A stretch of DNA of 64,000 nucleotides, taken from positions 1,550,001 to 1,614,000 of the forward strand of contig VSJF01000004.1 in assembly GCA_009739215.1 (NCBI GenBank), read 5' to 3'. Shown here in pieces: positions 23,597 to 36,500 of this stretch. Both the position numbers and the translations under genes were made by a program. How positions within the stretch are numbered: position 1 is the stretch's first letter; every line of letters begins with the position of its first letter. The notes beneath the pieces were generated by a model that did no database searches, was not told where the DNA came from, and saw only the letters and a program-made list of their open reading frames with translations. Origin of the DNA: Floccularia luteovirens (Eukaryota; Basidiomycota; Agaricomycetes; Agaricales; Squamanitaceae).

Positions 23597-23851
23597 TGTT
23601 GGTTGGGTTTGGGTAGCGCAACGAACCTACAGGAGAGTCAAGATATACAGGTGAGATTAGAATATGCAGACGGTGCCGCTGCTGCTCTTCGTGTGCATGC
23701 AGGCTGCAGACTGCATGTTGATTTAATGGGTGGCTATTAATTGATGGAGTCGGTCCTCCTGTGACCAATGTTGTTACAGTCACATGGTATTGACTTGCCA
23801 GCTCTCTTTTGTGGTCATCCTACGTGTTAGCGCCATAAATATTGAAACATC

Positions 23852-25589
23852 ATGCGTCCACGCCATACACAACATTCATTGCCCTCTTTTCCCGTCTATT
23901 CTACGGCATTTATTTCCTCAAACTTAATCCTACTAGGTGGAGGAGGTGGTGCTTCTAGGAGCGGTATAAAAAACAAACTGGTAGGTCTCGCCATATCTTA
24001 TCGGTCATTTAAGCAAAATGCGACCAAGGTCTTAGAGACTCTATGAATTAGACGAGGAAAGAAACTTTACTCTAAAAGATGAATTTGAATTAGAGAAGGG
24101 AGAAGATGCACCGATGAGCATGGCGGCTCAACCAGAGGTAAGCTCTTTTATGATAGCTTTGAATGGATCTTATTGTCTCTGTAGACAGGTACTCTAGTGT
24201 GTGGGATTAATAGCGTCGAAGAGAAACTATCTCAGGGGGAGAACGAACACTGCAGGTCATTTAGAGTAGACGACAAGAAGTGAGAAGTCTTTCCATCCGT
24301 TAGTATTAGATACTGACATTAAAACACGCAAGAATACAATCCGTTTTGTCCAAGGGATTTTTACCCATAAATGACATTGAAGATTATCAGGTACAATGGG
24401 TCATACATTTGTAATTGAAACATCTCTTCTCACTCCTCTCAGAAAGTTACAGCACTGTCACCAGATGGAGCATTCCTAATTATTGCTGGAGCTCATGATG
24501 TATGTTCTTATCTATACGGTTCTAGGATTCATTCTAAATTTTGGTGTAGTTGTGTCTTCTGAAATACCCTTCGTTGGAGCCGGCTGCAGAGCTTATACAT
24601 ACCGAAAAAGAGATATACGATGCTACTTTTTCAGAAACTACGGTGGGCATGGTCTGTCATACTGACTTGCCTCTACTTATTCTATTGTAGCTCGTGGTAG
24701 CAACAACACATAATCTTTTCGTATATTCGTTACCCCATGCGGAGAAATCATCACCATCATCCCAAGGCAAAGGCAAGACAAAGAAAAAGGGGAAAGAAAC
24801 AAAATCCGTCGCCATTGGACTATCGCAACTCAAACTCCTGAATACCGTCGAATTGCCTGTCTCCACTGGACTGGGAAGCAAATTTAGAGCTGTGAGGTTT
24901 GTATTTCTGTGTAGTTCGTGTTTTCTCGCACTAAGGTGTATTAGATATCACCCTCTAGACAACAAAATAGTGTACGCCGTTGTGAATGCTTCTCCACCAC
25001 GCTCGAGGCAAACTAGGTCAATAAAACGTCAGGCATTTATATGCAGATATAACACGGATTCGTGGGTCCTAGAAAAGAGTAGAAAAATAGGAGACAATTT
25101 GGTGACTGCCTTTGACATTAGGTAAATTTCTGATTTGTTAGAAGTGAGAACTTACTTGACAGCTTTTGTAGTGTCGACGGCCGATTCTTGGGATACGGTT
25201 CTTCAGATCTTATGATTGGTGTATTGGACGCAAAAACTCTCGCGGTAAGTTAGCAGTGTTTGAATGCTTGGATAACTATGACATATTTCATTTAGCCCTT
25301 GGTGACAATTCTTAAAGCTCACGAACTGGCTGTGACCACAATTAAATTCAATCCGACTACAACTTTGCTGGTATCCTGCAGTGCTGATTGTTCTGTCAGA
25401 GTCGTGAATATACCACAAGTAATGAACAACTCTCGTGAGTTCTTTTCCAACTTTGTCCTCACAGTAATTTACACAAGCAAACTAGCAACGGGTTTCATCA
25501 TATTACTGCTGTTGACAATTTTAGTGGTCATACTTGGTTTAGTAGTTCAGAGGTATCTTGCAACTAATACCCTTCCGTGGCGGGGGTAA
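23852..25589 (+). CDS. SEC12: Sec12, guanine nucleotide exchange factor for Sar1
   Basis: Sec12 is an ER membrane protein that loads GTP on Sar1 and so starts COPII coat assembly. The N-terminus FPVYSTAFISSNLILLGG and the next GGGASRSGIKNKLRLYEL form the Sec12 signature strand and loop of the catalytic propeller. Further WD-type repeats include VTALSPDGAFLIIAGAHD, LVVATTHNLFVYSLP, FDISVDGRFLGYGSSDLMIG and HELAVTTIKFNPTTTLLVSC. A single C-terminal helix (FIILLLLTILVVILGLVV) anchors it, leaving a short lumenal tail QRYLATNTLPWRG. At least six introns of 45-70 bases. Divergent from the NIPA gene with 255 bases between starts. Confidence 0.92.
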
Positions 25590-25693
25590 TAATAACATAT
25601 GCATTAACTTATGTATGAGCTACAACTTCGTTATATATATATTAATTCGTACAAAGTCCAATAGATTATACAGTTGGTGTCTTGAGTGCTAAG

Positions 25694-26565
25694 CTAGTCG
25701 TAGTCGTCTTCCTCCACCAATTTTCTTTTCACTCCGTTTGTACCCCCAGCACCAGTATCAAGAGATGTTTGAACCTCCTCCATTGCATCACTTTCTTCAT
25801 CTTCATCACCACCAGCGAATAGGCCATCTTCATCCTCCGCATCACTTGGCTCATCCACATCTATTTTCATACCCGTAGCATTTGAGGGTGTGCCCGACAT
25901 ATCAATGTCCGATGGTGTAGCAATTGCACTAATAGGGAATGGTGCATCCTCTCTCATCACGTTGTCTTGTGACATGGGTGATGTAGATTGCAGCCCTTTA
26001 GCCGTTGGTCGAGGAATGGCTGCTTGTTCCATTTCAGCTTCATCCTCTTCCTCTGATTCAGATTCTTCAACTTCTTCGACCTCTTCGTACAGCTTCACAC
26101 CAGGGGGAGGTTTATTTGGGACGAGATCGAAATCGACCGATGTAAGACACTCAGAGGCAGGTGGAAGTCTTACACCGAACACTTCTGGTACTGCTGGTAA
26201 AGGTGCACCATTCACCTCGGTCGCTAATGAGAGTATATACTAAATTAAACAGAAGTCAGTCGGAAAATAACTTTTATTCGTTCATTCCAAGAACAGGTTA
26301 CCTCTTTCGGTACGCGTCCACCAAACTCCCAACCTACACGTGCTTGTACTGCCAGAGTGATATCGTCTAGTTCTATCCTTCCAGACCGTCCAGCGTGCTC
26401 TGCATAAACACTAGCATCGGTTATAACTTGAGCCGTATATCTATGTGAAAATTCAAGAAGTTGGTGAAGAACATCGGGTTGCGCGTCCTGCACTGATGGT
26501 GTTGAGGAGAGAAGTAAAGCGATGGCGCGTGCGGTCGAAGGGAGGTTGTCCGCGGTACGAGACAT
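25694..26565 (-). CDS. TAF9: Transcription initiation factor TFIID/SAGA subunit TAF9
   Basis: TAF9 is a histone-fold subunit shared by TFIID and SAGA; it pairs with TAF6. The histone fold occupies roughly residues 1-75: MSRTADNLPSTARAIALLLS, VLHQLLEFSHRYTAQVITDA and YAEHAGRSGRIELDDITLAV. It is followed by the conserved VPKEYILSLATEVNGAPLPA and VPEVFGVRLPPASECLTSVD. The intron joining VPKE to YILS is 61-63 bases. The C-terminus is long and strongly acidic (EEVEEVEESESEEEDEAEME, then DEPSDAEDEDGLFAGGDEDE) and ends KRKLVEEDDYD. This acidic tail is expected to be disordered. Divergent from ISU1. Confidence 0.93.
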
Positions 26566-26793
26566 GTTAACAAAGCCTGGTGGTATATGCCAAGCGAGTC
26601 TCTGTTGCTTGTTAGGGTATGGAGTTGTTTGACAAAGTCAGATGGAATAAATAGAGGGTTGGGATACAAATTATTATTCTAAGTTAACAACTGAACTAAA
26701 AAATCTTTTGAATGTATAATAACAATGTGCACGCCACCTCTGCGATTGTCGAATTGCAAACTTGAAGAAGTGCGAGAGAGTTGGAATTTCTGA

Positions 26794-26798
26794 CCAAT
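26794..26798 (+). promoter_or_regulatory. CCAAT box in TAF9/ISU1 divergent promoter
   Basis: CCAAT (context TGACCAATCAG) lies 120 bases before the ISU1 ATG. CCAAT is the site of the HAP complex, which in many fungi couples respiration and iron genes to iron supply. Function at ISU1 is inference. Confidence 0.3.
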
Positions 26799-26917
26799 CA
26801 GAACTGGTGGGTCAACGGTCACACGGATGGAGCACTGTCACGTTATTGTAATTTGAACTCAGAAAAGGGTCGAAGAATCTTCTTTCCACTCCCACCTTTC
26901 TTCACTCAACAACCAAC

Positions 26918-27651
26918 ATGTTTCGCTCAGCAATCTCAAGGTCCCTTCTCAGTGCTGCTCGTCCAAGTATTTCCAAGGCTGCCCTACGGCCTATTGCCGC
27001 ACGTGGCTACCATGAGAAAGTGATTTCACATTACGAAAAGCCCAGAAATGTTTGTCGGCCTTTTCTCGCAGGTCTGGAATCCTTTATCTGATAACGACTT
27101 TGTTCTTTCAACATAGGTTGGGTCCCTCCCAAAAAATGATATTGATGTTGGGACTGGACTGGTCGGTGCACCTGCGTAAGTCTATTGTCACTTCCTTCCG
27201 ATATCCTCGTAGCGGAGCTAACCGGTATTGTCATTCATAGTTGTGGAGATGTCATGAAACTACAAATCCGCGTGGATGATAATGGCATCATCTCGGATGT
27301 GAAGTTCAAAACTTTCGGATGCGGAAGTGCAATCGCATCGAGCTCATATATGACGGAGCGTGTAAAAGGTCTCTCACTCGATGAGGCTGGCAAAATCAAG
27401 AACACTGAGATTGCCAAGGAGTTGTGTCTACCGCCTGTTAAACTCCACTGTTCAAGTGAGTCTACTATGGTGTTTCCTCCGTCTTTGCCGAGTTACTTAG
27501 TCATTCACCCCTAGTGTTGGCTGAAGACGCCATTCGCTCGGCTATACGTGACTACCGAAGCAAACGCAAGGGCGTAAATCAATCCGGTTTTATCGACGTA
27601 ACACAAACCAATACCAGTGAAACATCAACTGTCCAAGCTTCGCAGTCTTGA
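26918..27651 (+). CDS. ISU1: Mitochondrial iron-sulfur cluster scaffold Isu1/IscU
   Basis: Isu1 is the matrix scaffold on which Nfs1, frataxin and Yah1 build [2Fe-2S] clusters. The N-terminal presequence is basic and hydroxylated ([20 protein letters not shown]). The mature part begins [20 protein letters not shown]. All three cluster cysteines are present: Cys in [24 protein letters not shown] and PVKLHCSMLAEDA. The Hsc70-binding LPPVK motif is intact. The C-terminus [11 protein letters not shown] is followed by a longer Thr/Ser tail ([17 protein letters not shown]) than in yeast. Introns interrupt after KPRN, inside the first Cys codon region (CCTGC/TTGT) and after HCS. Confidence 0.96.
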
Positions 27652-27811
27652 TCTCCTTTTGCCTTTGCTCCTCTAAAATTCATACTTTACTTAGTGCGTG
27701 TAGCTCAATTGTATTACTATGTTTCATATGCATTTATAAGATCATTTCACAACGGTCAATATATTTGATTTGTAGTATAATACGGGAGCAAAGGAAAATG
27801 AATAGAAATAA

Positions 27812-29945
27812 TCATGCCCCTTTCTGCCCTATGAATGAGAAATTACCACCTGCGAACCATCGTTCGTTAGCTTCTTTTACTCGTTGAGCTGCTGCCGCAC
27901 GGTTTGTAAGCTCGAACCCTATCATATAATTCAGAAATCATGGCAATCGGAAATATCGAAAGATCATACCTTGAGCAGGAGTTACACTTAAGGAAGTAGC
28001 CGTGCCGGATGATTCCTGTGCTGACCGAGTGATTGCTGCAGTCCGCAGTTTGTTACTTTTAGACAGTTTGGCTAATAAAAACTATAAGTTTGATGCAGTG
28101 ATAAGCAGTTGGGTGAAAGAGGTTACCTCGACTCTTCGCCTCGGCCACACCAGCCCTAACTTTTCCGGTGCCCACTCCTATCATTCCCATCCCCTTTGTC
28201 TGATCAAATGCACCGACTTCTTCTTCCGCTTCACCGAATACCATGCGGTTTTGCAGTTTCCGTAATTCTGTTTGTGCATAAGCTTCCTTAGCCTTTCGTG
28301 CACTGGATACCTATGTAAGGGCAGGAAAGCCACCTTAAGTAGAAAATACCTTACCGTTTTCCCCCACGTCGCTTCTTAGGCCCATCATTAGGTATGGGCA
28401 AAGCTTTGACAACCTTGGATGGTGGAGGTGCTGCGAGCCTGTCTATATGCTTCTCGATTTTGTCTCGCAATGTATCTCCATAGGTTCCTGTTTATAAAAA
28501 AATTTGAGTTGGTAGTAATAATAATAGTTTGTTAAAAGTACCATCTCGGCGTTGTCGCTCTAGATCCATTCGGGCAGCTAGAACACATTTAGCACCTACA
28601 GTCCGCTGCACCTTGAGCTGATATTCTGGTGGTGTCTGCGTGACCAAATCCGATTGAAAGATAAACCCAGTGTGACGGCGTTGGGTTGCAGAAGAAAATC
28701 CAGCAGCAATTTTGCGCTGCGCACCAAGAAGCTAAATAAATCCGTGACATGAGCTCAAAACACCCATTTCTTGCTGTAACTAGAGCGTACATGAACATTA
28801 CATGACGGCATCTTCGCCAATGCACCAAGGCCACCAGCGACACCGAGCAATTTTGCGGCTGTGGTAGTACCAACAATAGCTGATAGGTTTGGAGCAAGAA
28901 CATTCATTCTTGAGCTGACGTACATGAAAATCTTTTGGGGAACGTTCAATTCGCACCATTTTCAGAAGAATTAGTAACATACCTTTTTACGGGCTTCCTC
29001 TAAACGGTCTGCGAGATCACAGGCGCGCTCTATAGCAGCCCAATCTGCATCCGTTAGCTGCCTACCGGAGGTTGTGGTAGCCGTGACCACCACACTCATT
29101 ATAACGGCAGGTGGAAGGACACCGGCCAAATCCACCTTTGTCAGGTCCTGCCCACCAAAAAATGTGAGTGGATCAAATCCGGCGAAAAGAGTACATGCCA
29201 TACCTCATTGTTCGCCAAAACGCGCACAGAACGAATAAACATAGCAGGGTCCGTAACCAGCTGCTCGAGTTCTGGAAACTTGGGGGCGTAATGATCTCGG
29301 ATGAACTATATGAAAAAGAATAAAACAAAGGGGAAATAGTCAATACCTGATCATCCTAGAGGTTAACATAAATTGCCTTGTGGACGACGAGAATTTCGTT
29401 GTCTACGTCTACCGAAAGGTTGTTTGCCTGGACGATGAGATTGTATTCAGGATTCAAATGAGCGGGGAGAGCCATCGTTGCCGCCGTGCTTGGGTGTTCC
29501 TGGTACTTTTCGATGTCCTGGAGTGCAAGTCATATGAGATGCCAGGGTATAGGCACCACGCGTAAATCAACGATACCTTGAGGATTTCCGCCATTCGCTT
29601 GCTCCCCTCCAACTTGGCAACCTTGCCAACGTCATCGATTCCACCCAATTCCATTTGTTGCACGTCCTCTGCATCCAATTCATCTGCGGGCTTAACCCCA
29701 CCCTCCAAAACAAGTGCGCCAATTTCTTTCTGGTCTTCCTCCGCTTCCCCTGCTTCTTCTCCTTCTGCATCAGACATTTCGTCGCCATACTCTGCTGCCG
29801 CCTTGCGTTTTACACCATTTGTAGTCGACTGCCCACCCGAAGTTGAAGTTGTGGGGGCTGCCTTGCTATCACTCTCATATCCTGCAGCCTCGCCATCTGA
29901 TAGACTTTCTAGATCTGCAAGAAGCTCGTCTGCTAGTCCGCTCAT
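27812..29945 (-). CDS. PRP31: U4/U6 snRNP protein Prp31
   Basis: Prp31 binds the U4 5' stem-loop with the 15.5K protein and tethers U4/U6 to U5 in the tri-snRNP. The acidic N-terminus [20 protein letters not shown] leads into the NOSIC/Nop domain. Visible blocks: [40 protein letters not shown], then [20 protein letters not shown] and [20 protein letters not shown]. The RNA-protein site continues [20 protein letters not shown] and [11 protein letters not shown]. Downstream are [20 protein letters not shown] and [20 protein letters not shown], typical Prp31 C-terminal motifs. The end reads [19 protein letters not shown]. Eight or more short introns. Length and order agree with the family. Confidence 0.95.
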
Positions 29946-31282
29946 TTTTGTCGTTTCAGTGGCCGAAGATGTTGATGAGTCGCAAAGTAGTGAATCAGGT
30001 GCGTGGGAAACATGACTTTAATGATCAAATTACAAAAGTGTGTATTACCAATGTTGCCACCGACTCTACAGAAATTATCTGCTGGCGCGATGGTATATCT
30101 GTCTTACGTTGGGCCCAACTGACTAATTTGGTGTTTACATGTTCCTAGGACAAAACTTATATACCGAGATTTCGGAGTTCGGGCAGTGATCATGAGCCTC
30201 GGAAATTATGGATCCTCGTCTTACTGACCATTAGATTCTGATGGAAGGATGCAGGTTTGTATTAAAACAAAAAGAGACCAGTGAAAGTTGCATGTCGTTT
30301 GTGATGCGAGGGTGAATGGTACATGAAGTACTCGTGGACTTTGAACCATCCCAAACACCCTGCACGACGTCCATGGAGGGACGGAAAACAAACTGATACG
30401 AACTGGTGCGGGAAATAAATGCAAGACATCAAGCGTAACCATAAAATGGACAATGAAGGGGTAGCGAAAACATGTGCCGTCGCACTGGGCTGATGGAGCC
30501 CTATTCTGCGCACTCCCTACTTGTGTCATGATTTTGTTATGATATTGCGCTTGTGGTACAATGTCGCCCGAAATGGATCGCACGCGCGGTGAAAGACCCC
30601 AGAATGCTTGTCTGTACAACCCGAAATTAGCAGGCAGGCTATTAATGATCTTTTCCTGTCCTAAAATTTTTTTCCTTGGGTGGGGTGCGTGCACAACGCG
30701 GCAGAAATTCCGAGTTGGAGCCCACGCTAGCTTGAACAGTGGAATGAAGAGTTGGGCTGTCAGAAATGAACTATCGAAATTGAATGTACATATGGGTGTG
30801 TAAAACGTCACGGGTGGGATCCTTGGATATTTTGTTGGTTCGATCGGTGTTCATTGATCAAAAGGACTTCTTTTCCAGCTATCATACAACAATACCCACA
30901 TTGCGTGGGGACCAACTCGCGTGGTACGTTCTATGTTAGCGACCATAACGAAGGCAGGGGATTAAGGATGTAGCGGATCTGACATCTGTTTGGGGGCAGT
31001 ATAGAGGACTGTGGCTAAATTCCATGGGATGGAAAAAGATCGGATGGGCCTGGTGACTGTGGTGCTATAAAAATAAGCTAGCCTTGTGGTCGGGTCATGG
31101 AAACCAATTGGATGAGATGTCGATGGAATGGATGAGGAAGAGAGAGTGAGTACCAGAAGAGATAAGATAAGATAATGAATGAACTGTTAATTACATAATA
31201 TTTTCAATGACGTCAGGGGTACTCCACCAGAATGAATGAGTAAAGCGTGAAAAGTTGAAACAAATCTTTCATTTCAGCTGCG
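29946..31282. other. Intergenic region upstream of srk1 homologue
   Basis: About 1.3 kb between PRP31 (leftward) and the kinase (rightward). A 196-residue open frame on the minus strand (30221-30811) shows no domain, intron pattern or biased composition and I do not call it. A TTTCAG just before the kinase ATG suggests a 5' UTR intron. A CRE-like site is listed separately. Confidence 0.5.
31208..31219 (+). promoter_or_regulatory. CRE (TGACGTCA) overlapping a STRE-like AGGGG, upstream of srk1 homologue
   Basis: A perfect eight-base palindrome TGACGTCA (31208-31215) runs into AGGGG (31215-31219), 75 bases before the kinase ATG. TGACGTCA is the site of Atf1/CREB-type bZIP factors; S. pombe srk1 is induced through Sty1-Atf1. 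AGGGG is the stress-response element of Msn2-type factors. The functional link is inference from the yeast gene. Confidence 0.55.
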
Positions 31283-33531
31283 ATGCCCACCGGAGTCACT
31301 GTCGTCGACGCCTTCAAGAGTGAGTTGTCTGCTGTCCACCATTGTATGCCTTGCTCACTATCCCTCTATCCAAGATCTTATCCGTCATGGTAAACATCAC
31401 AATCACCATCGCATCGATCCTCTCTCTCCCCAACCTGAACAATCCGTTTCCCGCTCCACTCAACCAACCGACCCTTCTCCAATATCATCCCCTCCCCCCC
31501 ACGAAGCTGCTCAGTTGATTGTTGAACAAGAACGTCAGGCCCGCTCAACAATGCCATCATATCAAGGCCTTGAAAATTTCAAGCTCATCGACAAAATGGG
31601 CGAGTCAGTGTTTCCCTTCCTTCCCCTCTTTTTTCTTTCACTAATCCTTACATCAGCGGTGCCTTTTCAAATGTCTACAAGGCCATCGATCTTACATCCG
31701 GCAAAAAGGTTGCTGGTATGTCTTAGTCCACTTTTCCACTTTGTCACCGCTCTTTTGGAGCTCACTCTAATTTTTCGAAATTCCTAGTCAAGGTCGTACG
31801 TAAATACGAACTAAGCGCTTCCCAGGTCAGTTTCCTCCTGCAGTAGTGTATTCCCTCTCACTCCAGCTTATCCACTTCTGCGCGCGGTTGTCCTGCCCTT
31901 TAGGCCGGCGAAAAGCATCTTAACCCCCAGTTCAAAAAGAGACCGCGCGTAACAGAGGTGCCGTTGTTCTTATCTTCCTCCGCTCTCTCCCCTTCTCAAC
32001 AACTGGCCCTAACTTGTATATATGCTTGTTGTATCTAGCGCACAAATATCCTCAAAGGTTATTCACTAGCTCTTCCCGTTTTACTCATCCTGACATCCCT
32101 TCAGAGGTCCAAATTATGAGGGGCCTGAATCATCCCTCTATAGTCAAGCTCATCTCGTTCTCCGAGTCCCCAGAACATTACTTTCTTGTTCTCGAGCGTA
32201 TGTAGTCAACTTCATTTTAGTTTCTTGCCTCTAAGATAAAGCTTTATCTCAGTGATGGAAGGCGGCGAATTGTTTCATCAGATTGTTAAACTTACCTATT
32301 TTAGTGAAAACCTTGCGCGACACGTCATTCTTCAAGTCGCCAATGGTATCCGATACCTTCATGAAGAACGCGGCGTCGTTCACCGGGATATTAAGCCAGA
32401 AAATCTTTTATTCGAACGCATAGACATCGTTCCATCTACAACCCCTGTGCACCGTCCTTATGACGAAGAGAAAGAGGATGAGGGTGAGTTCCAGCCAGGT
32501 GTTGGTGGTGGCGGCATCGGTCGTGTCAAGATCGCAGATTTTGGACTAAGTAAGGTCGTATGGAATGAAGAAACTATGACCCCATGCGGGACCGTGGGGT
32601 ACACTGCTCCAGAAATTGTCAAGGATGAAAGATACAGCAAAAGTGTGGATATGTGGGCACTTGGCTGTGTTCTGTACACCCTTCTTTGTGGATTTCCCCC
32701 ATTTTATGACGAGAGCATAAACGTTCTCACGGAAAAGGTCGCACGCGGGTACTATACCTTCCTCAGCCCATGGTGGGATGACATCAGCCATTCCTGTGCG
32801 CATATTATGCATTCACTCTCACGAACACCTCTAACTTCTCTCTAGCCAAAGACTTGATCACTCACCTCTTGTGTGTTGACCCCGCCCAGCGTTACACTAT
32901 CGACGAGTTTCTCGCCCATCCTTGGTGTACAGCTGCCCCGGCCCCCCCACCACCTCCAACTCCCTATATCTACGGTAATTTATCATCGAAGCCCCTTGAT
33001 TCACCTTTACTGTCTGCTGCGCGAGGTGGACGAACACACGAGGGACGCAGTCCTGGTATTGCCACGCTTAAAGAGGCTTTTGACATCACGTATGCGGTAC
33101 ACCGCATGGAAGAGGAAGGTGCCCGCCGTCGTAAGTATAATGGTCGAGGTGGCGCAGGGGCCCGTGGATTCTTGGGCGGCTTGAATGAGGATGATGAAAA
33201 CGAGATAGATGACGATGAAAACAGTCCGCAGAGGAGCAGAATACATAGGCATGCAGACGACGGTCGTGCCGGTCAGCGTGACCAAGGCGGGCGATCTAGA
33301 GCGACGCCAGGTGTAGCAGTCGCCGGCGTGCGTGGACGCAACGCACCGAAAGGCTTCGAGCTTGACATGGACAATGCGACACTCATCGGAAGACGCCAGA
33401 AACGTGGAGATGTGGGTGTTGGTGTGCGCAATATTCAAAAGCCGATCGGAAGCCCTCTCAAGATGGAACATCTCAGTATGTCAGAGGCGCGAGAAGGCCT
33501 TGTGCCTGGTGGAAGTCCCATGCGCATGTAG
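31283..33531 (+). CDS. srk1: Stress-activated CaMK-like kinase, Srk1/Rck2 family
   Basis: Homologue of S. pombe Srk1 and yeast Rck1/Rck2, kinases activated by the Hog1/Sty1 MAP kinase. The start MPTGVTVVDAFK is followed by many small introns. The kinase domain includes KLIDKMGDGAFSNVYKAIDL, GKKVAVKVVRKYELSAS, QIMRGLNHPSIVKLISFSES and LMEGGELFHQIVKLTYFSEN. The catalytic loop is VVHRDIKPENLLFE. An insertion of about 35 residues (DEEKEDEGEFQPGVGGGGIG) separates it from IADFGLSKVVW, as in the Rck family. The activation segment is TPCGTVGYTAPEIVKDERYS. The C-terminal tail has low-complexity Arg/Gly/Asp stretches and ends PGGSPMRM. All catalytic residues (Lys, HRD, DFG) are present, so it should be active. 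Confidence 0.93.
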
Positions 33532-36500
33532 ATCCCATTTGATACGTGACCGCCGAGTAGATGAAGAGAAGTCTAACTCTAACATACCCTCCTCTTATTC
33601 GGCTGTCAACAAGTTTCGTACACACCACCGACTACAACCTACACGATGCATCTTTCATACGCGTCACTGGTCTCTCCTTATATTCCCCATTCCCTGTATA
33701 TTCCTGCGGACACGCGGATATGATATTGTATATTGCAACCACACGTACAGTGATTGTTCTATATATACGCATGCTTACGCATTATAACTGTATTGTACAT
33801 AACTTTTTGTTACAACGTTCCCTTGTTTATCCGCAGTTTCTAGTGCACTGTATACAGCATTAAACTGTCCAGTAGTTGTAATGTCGCTTCCTATCCTTAA
33901 ATGTGTTTACAGTCTTTGCCTCACCTGCATATTCGATACAGGTATTATCTACTTTTGATCATGCACCCTGATTTACGTTCACAAAACTTTGCAACCCAAG
34001 CTGTCATCCGATGAAGGTGGTCGTTGTTGCCTCATGGCATGCATTATATGTATGGATTTAGTATGGTAACGGTATACAGCACAGCTTACAAAGTCCATGT
34101 ATACTCAGGTAACGGGGGCTGGACCACCCGGAATGCTTGTTGTCTTGTATGATCACAAATAGATGCGTTTGGTTAATCATAGAAACTGAGAACAAGTAAC
34201 GAGATATGATGGTATTGTGTCTACACCCCCCCCCCCCCCCCCGACGGCTCTCCAGCGGTGATGTACGTATGAGATAACAACAATCAAAGCAGGGTCGAGT
34301 GGTGCCGTTCCAAGATGGAGCATAGGGTAAACCTACACGTGAATGTTGTCTCGCAATTGGTCTGTAAAGACGGAGACCAGTACGCTCTATCGCCGGAGGC
34401 ATAACCCTTACATTCCCCCACCCTTTTCTTTCCTGCCATCACCTTTTCTCCTTCTCTTTCGGTCCTCATTTGGTAGTGTTGAGGAAGGATATTCTTCCGA
34501 ACCGAGGAACAGACACCGGTTCCATCGTGTGTTGCTACGATCCAGGAGCGGATGTACTCGCCGGCGGGTTTGAAGAATTGTCAGAAGAAGAAGCCGACAT
34601 TAATGAGGAGGGAAGTGCTGTGCCTTGAACAGTGTGTAGTATGTAGGTAAGTATTTACACTACACGATAACTCGTCCCGACCGTGGTTCTGGTGTTTAGC
34701 GGTATCTTGCGTACAAAAAAGATAATCATCAGAGCAACAAAAAAAAGTGACATCGCGGGATTACAATGTATATTACGATATCAGAGTTGCAAGTTAGGAC
34801 TTGATGATCATAACAAATTAGTTCAATCGTGAACTCATGAGAGATTCTTGGGAAAGGGATTTAGAACAGGTTCGAGTTCAGGATGGACACTAGGTAGCCA
34901 GGGATTGTTCGTAATTCCAAATCTAGGAACCCGGTCAGGAAAGAAAGCCAGAAAGAAAGAGGAACCGATTCCACCCAGTCACTTACTGAACAGCATTTCA
35001 CAGCCTTTTGTTACGGTATAAGAGAGGTTAGCTTGGTAAAGAGAAAAGGTCACAATGCGCGAATCAGAATTCAAGATCGGATTAGGACCCTGTTTTAGTC
35101 GACCAGACCATCATCCCTTTTGTCGATTGATGATGGTCACTTTGGTTCGAATTATTTGGGGAACGACGACGACGTACAATAATCACGGAAATCAGCCCCG
35201 GTAGCGTTCGCAGCCGGTAATTTTATCCGAGTCAATCCAGACACTGCATGCTCGACCGCCCGTCGGAGAATGTGCTGAAGTCCTTTTTTTCCTTGACGAT
35301 TGGGGAGATGGCATCATGAATCATGTCGTGTGCATGCATGCCTTGTTAGGGTTACTGACTTTACTCGGAAATCCTTAGACGACTAAACAAGAACAGGAGC
35401 GCATTTCCCAGGGCGTAGAGGATTCAAGTGCGATAGGAGCGGTAGTATATGGTCTTGGCCGGAGAGGAGAATAATAGTGCCATGGGAAGATATTCGAAAA
35501 AGACTAACACTACAGGTGTTTAGGGTACAACGTCGTGCGTAGACCAAGGCCATATACGCCGTAATGGGTCATCGATGTGTCGCGCTTGACCCTATGGAGT
35601 AAAAAAAGTGAAATGGTGATAAATAGTCCTGTCATCCTATAGAAAGCAACTTGTGTAAAACCGGCGGAAAAACGTTCTGCGTAGAGCCATCCGTAAGAAA
35701 ACACAATATGCGTAAATGCTGTTACTTGAGCGCTGAATCTATCAGAAACAATGTGAAATTCTAGGCTAGCTAGTGAAAATTGCCACCCCAGAGCGATTTT
35801 AGTAAAGTTTAAGTGGTGAAAGATCGGCCGAAAGGGAGCACCAGACGGCTGGAGAGTGGATACGAGAACTTGACCGGGTCTAGCCGGCAATAGTAAGAGT
35901 ATAACGACTGTAATATGCCATAAGCGCGTGTTTTTTTAAAGATTCTACAGCATCACATCGCACGCGCCTTGTTATAATGATGGTTTGTCCCCGAAAATTT
36001 TATTTTTCCCATATATGAGCTTACAAAGCCCCATGAACCCGTAGACTTTTGGACCTTCATTAATCCTGAAAGCAATCTTCCAATCGAAACGTATACAAAA
36101 CGATCCAGAAGTTCAACGAGAAACAAACCAAACGAATGATTAATCGATTATGCACGAAACGCACTATGCCCGATGTGCCGATTCTGGAGTTTTGCTGTGA
36201 ACAGTTAATATCAAATTCACATCATGAGTGCTTGATCCATAAACATTGCTTAGTGAAACGCATACAAAAAAAATATCTGTAGTTCATCAATACTTTTTGT
36301 TCAACAATTATCCATCCGTGGGACCTTGTTCTTGCTACTACTGCGGGCAACGGCCCGAATGCAGCATATTATCAGAGAACGATGCTTCCGCCGAGCGGTC
36401 CCGTACGTCACTGAAGCAAGCCTAAACCGTAAGTACCCCATGCGAGGGAATTGCCCAGTTAGGCGAATAATTGTATTGTGCTAGCGGACTGAGTGTTACT

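Noticed and set aside
30221..30811. 196-codon open frame on the minus strand between PRP31 and the srk1 homologue
   Set aside because: No domain, no intron pattern and scattered composition. It lies in the promoter region and can be explained as a chance frame.
35140..35170. GGTTCGAATT resembling a tRNA T-loop
   Set aside because: No matching acceptor, D or anticodon arms could be drawn around it.
35510..35890. 126-codon minus-strand frame in the gene-poor island
   Set aside because: Open but without family resemblance, splice structure or a supporting neighbour.
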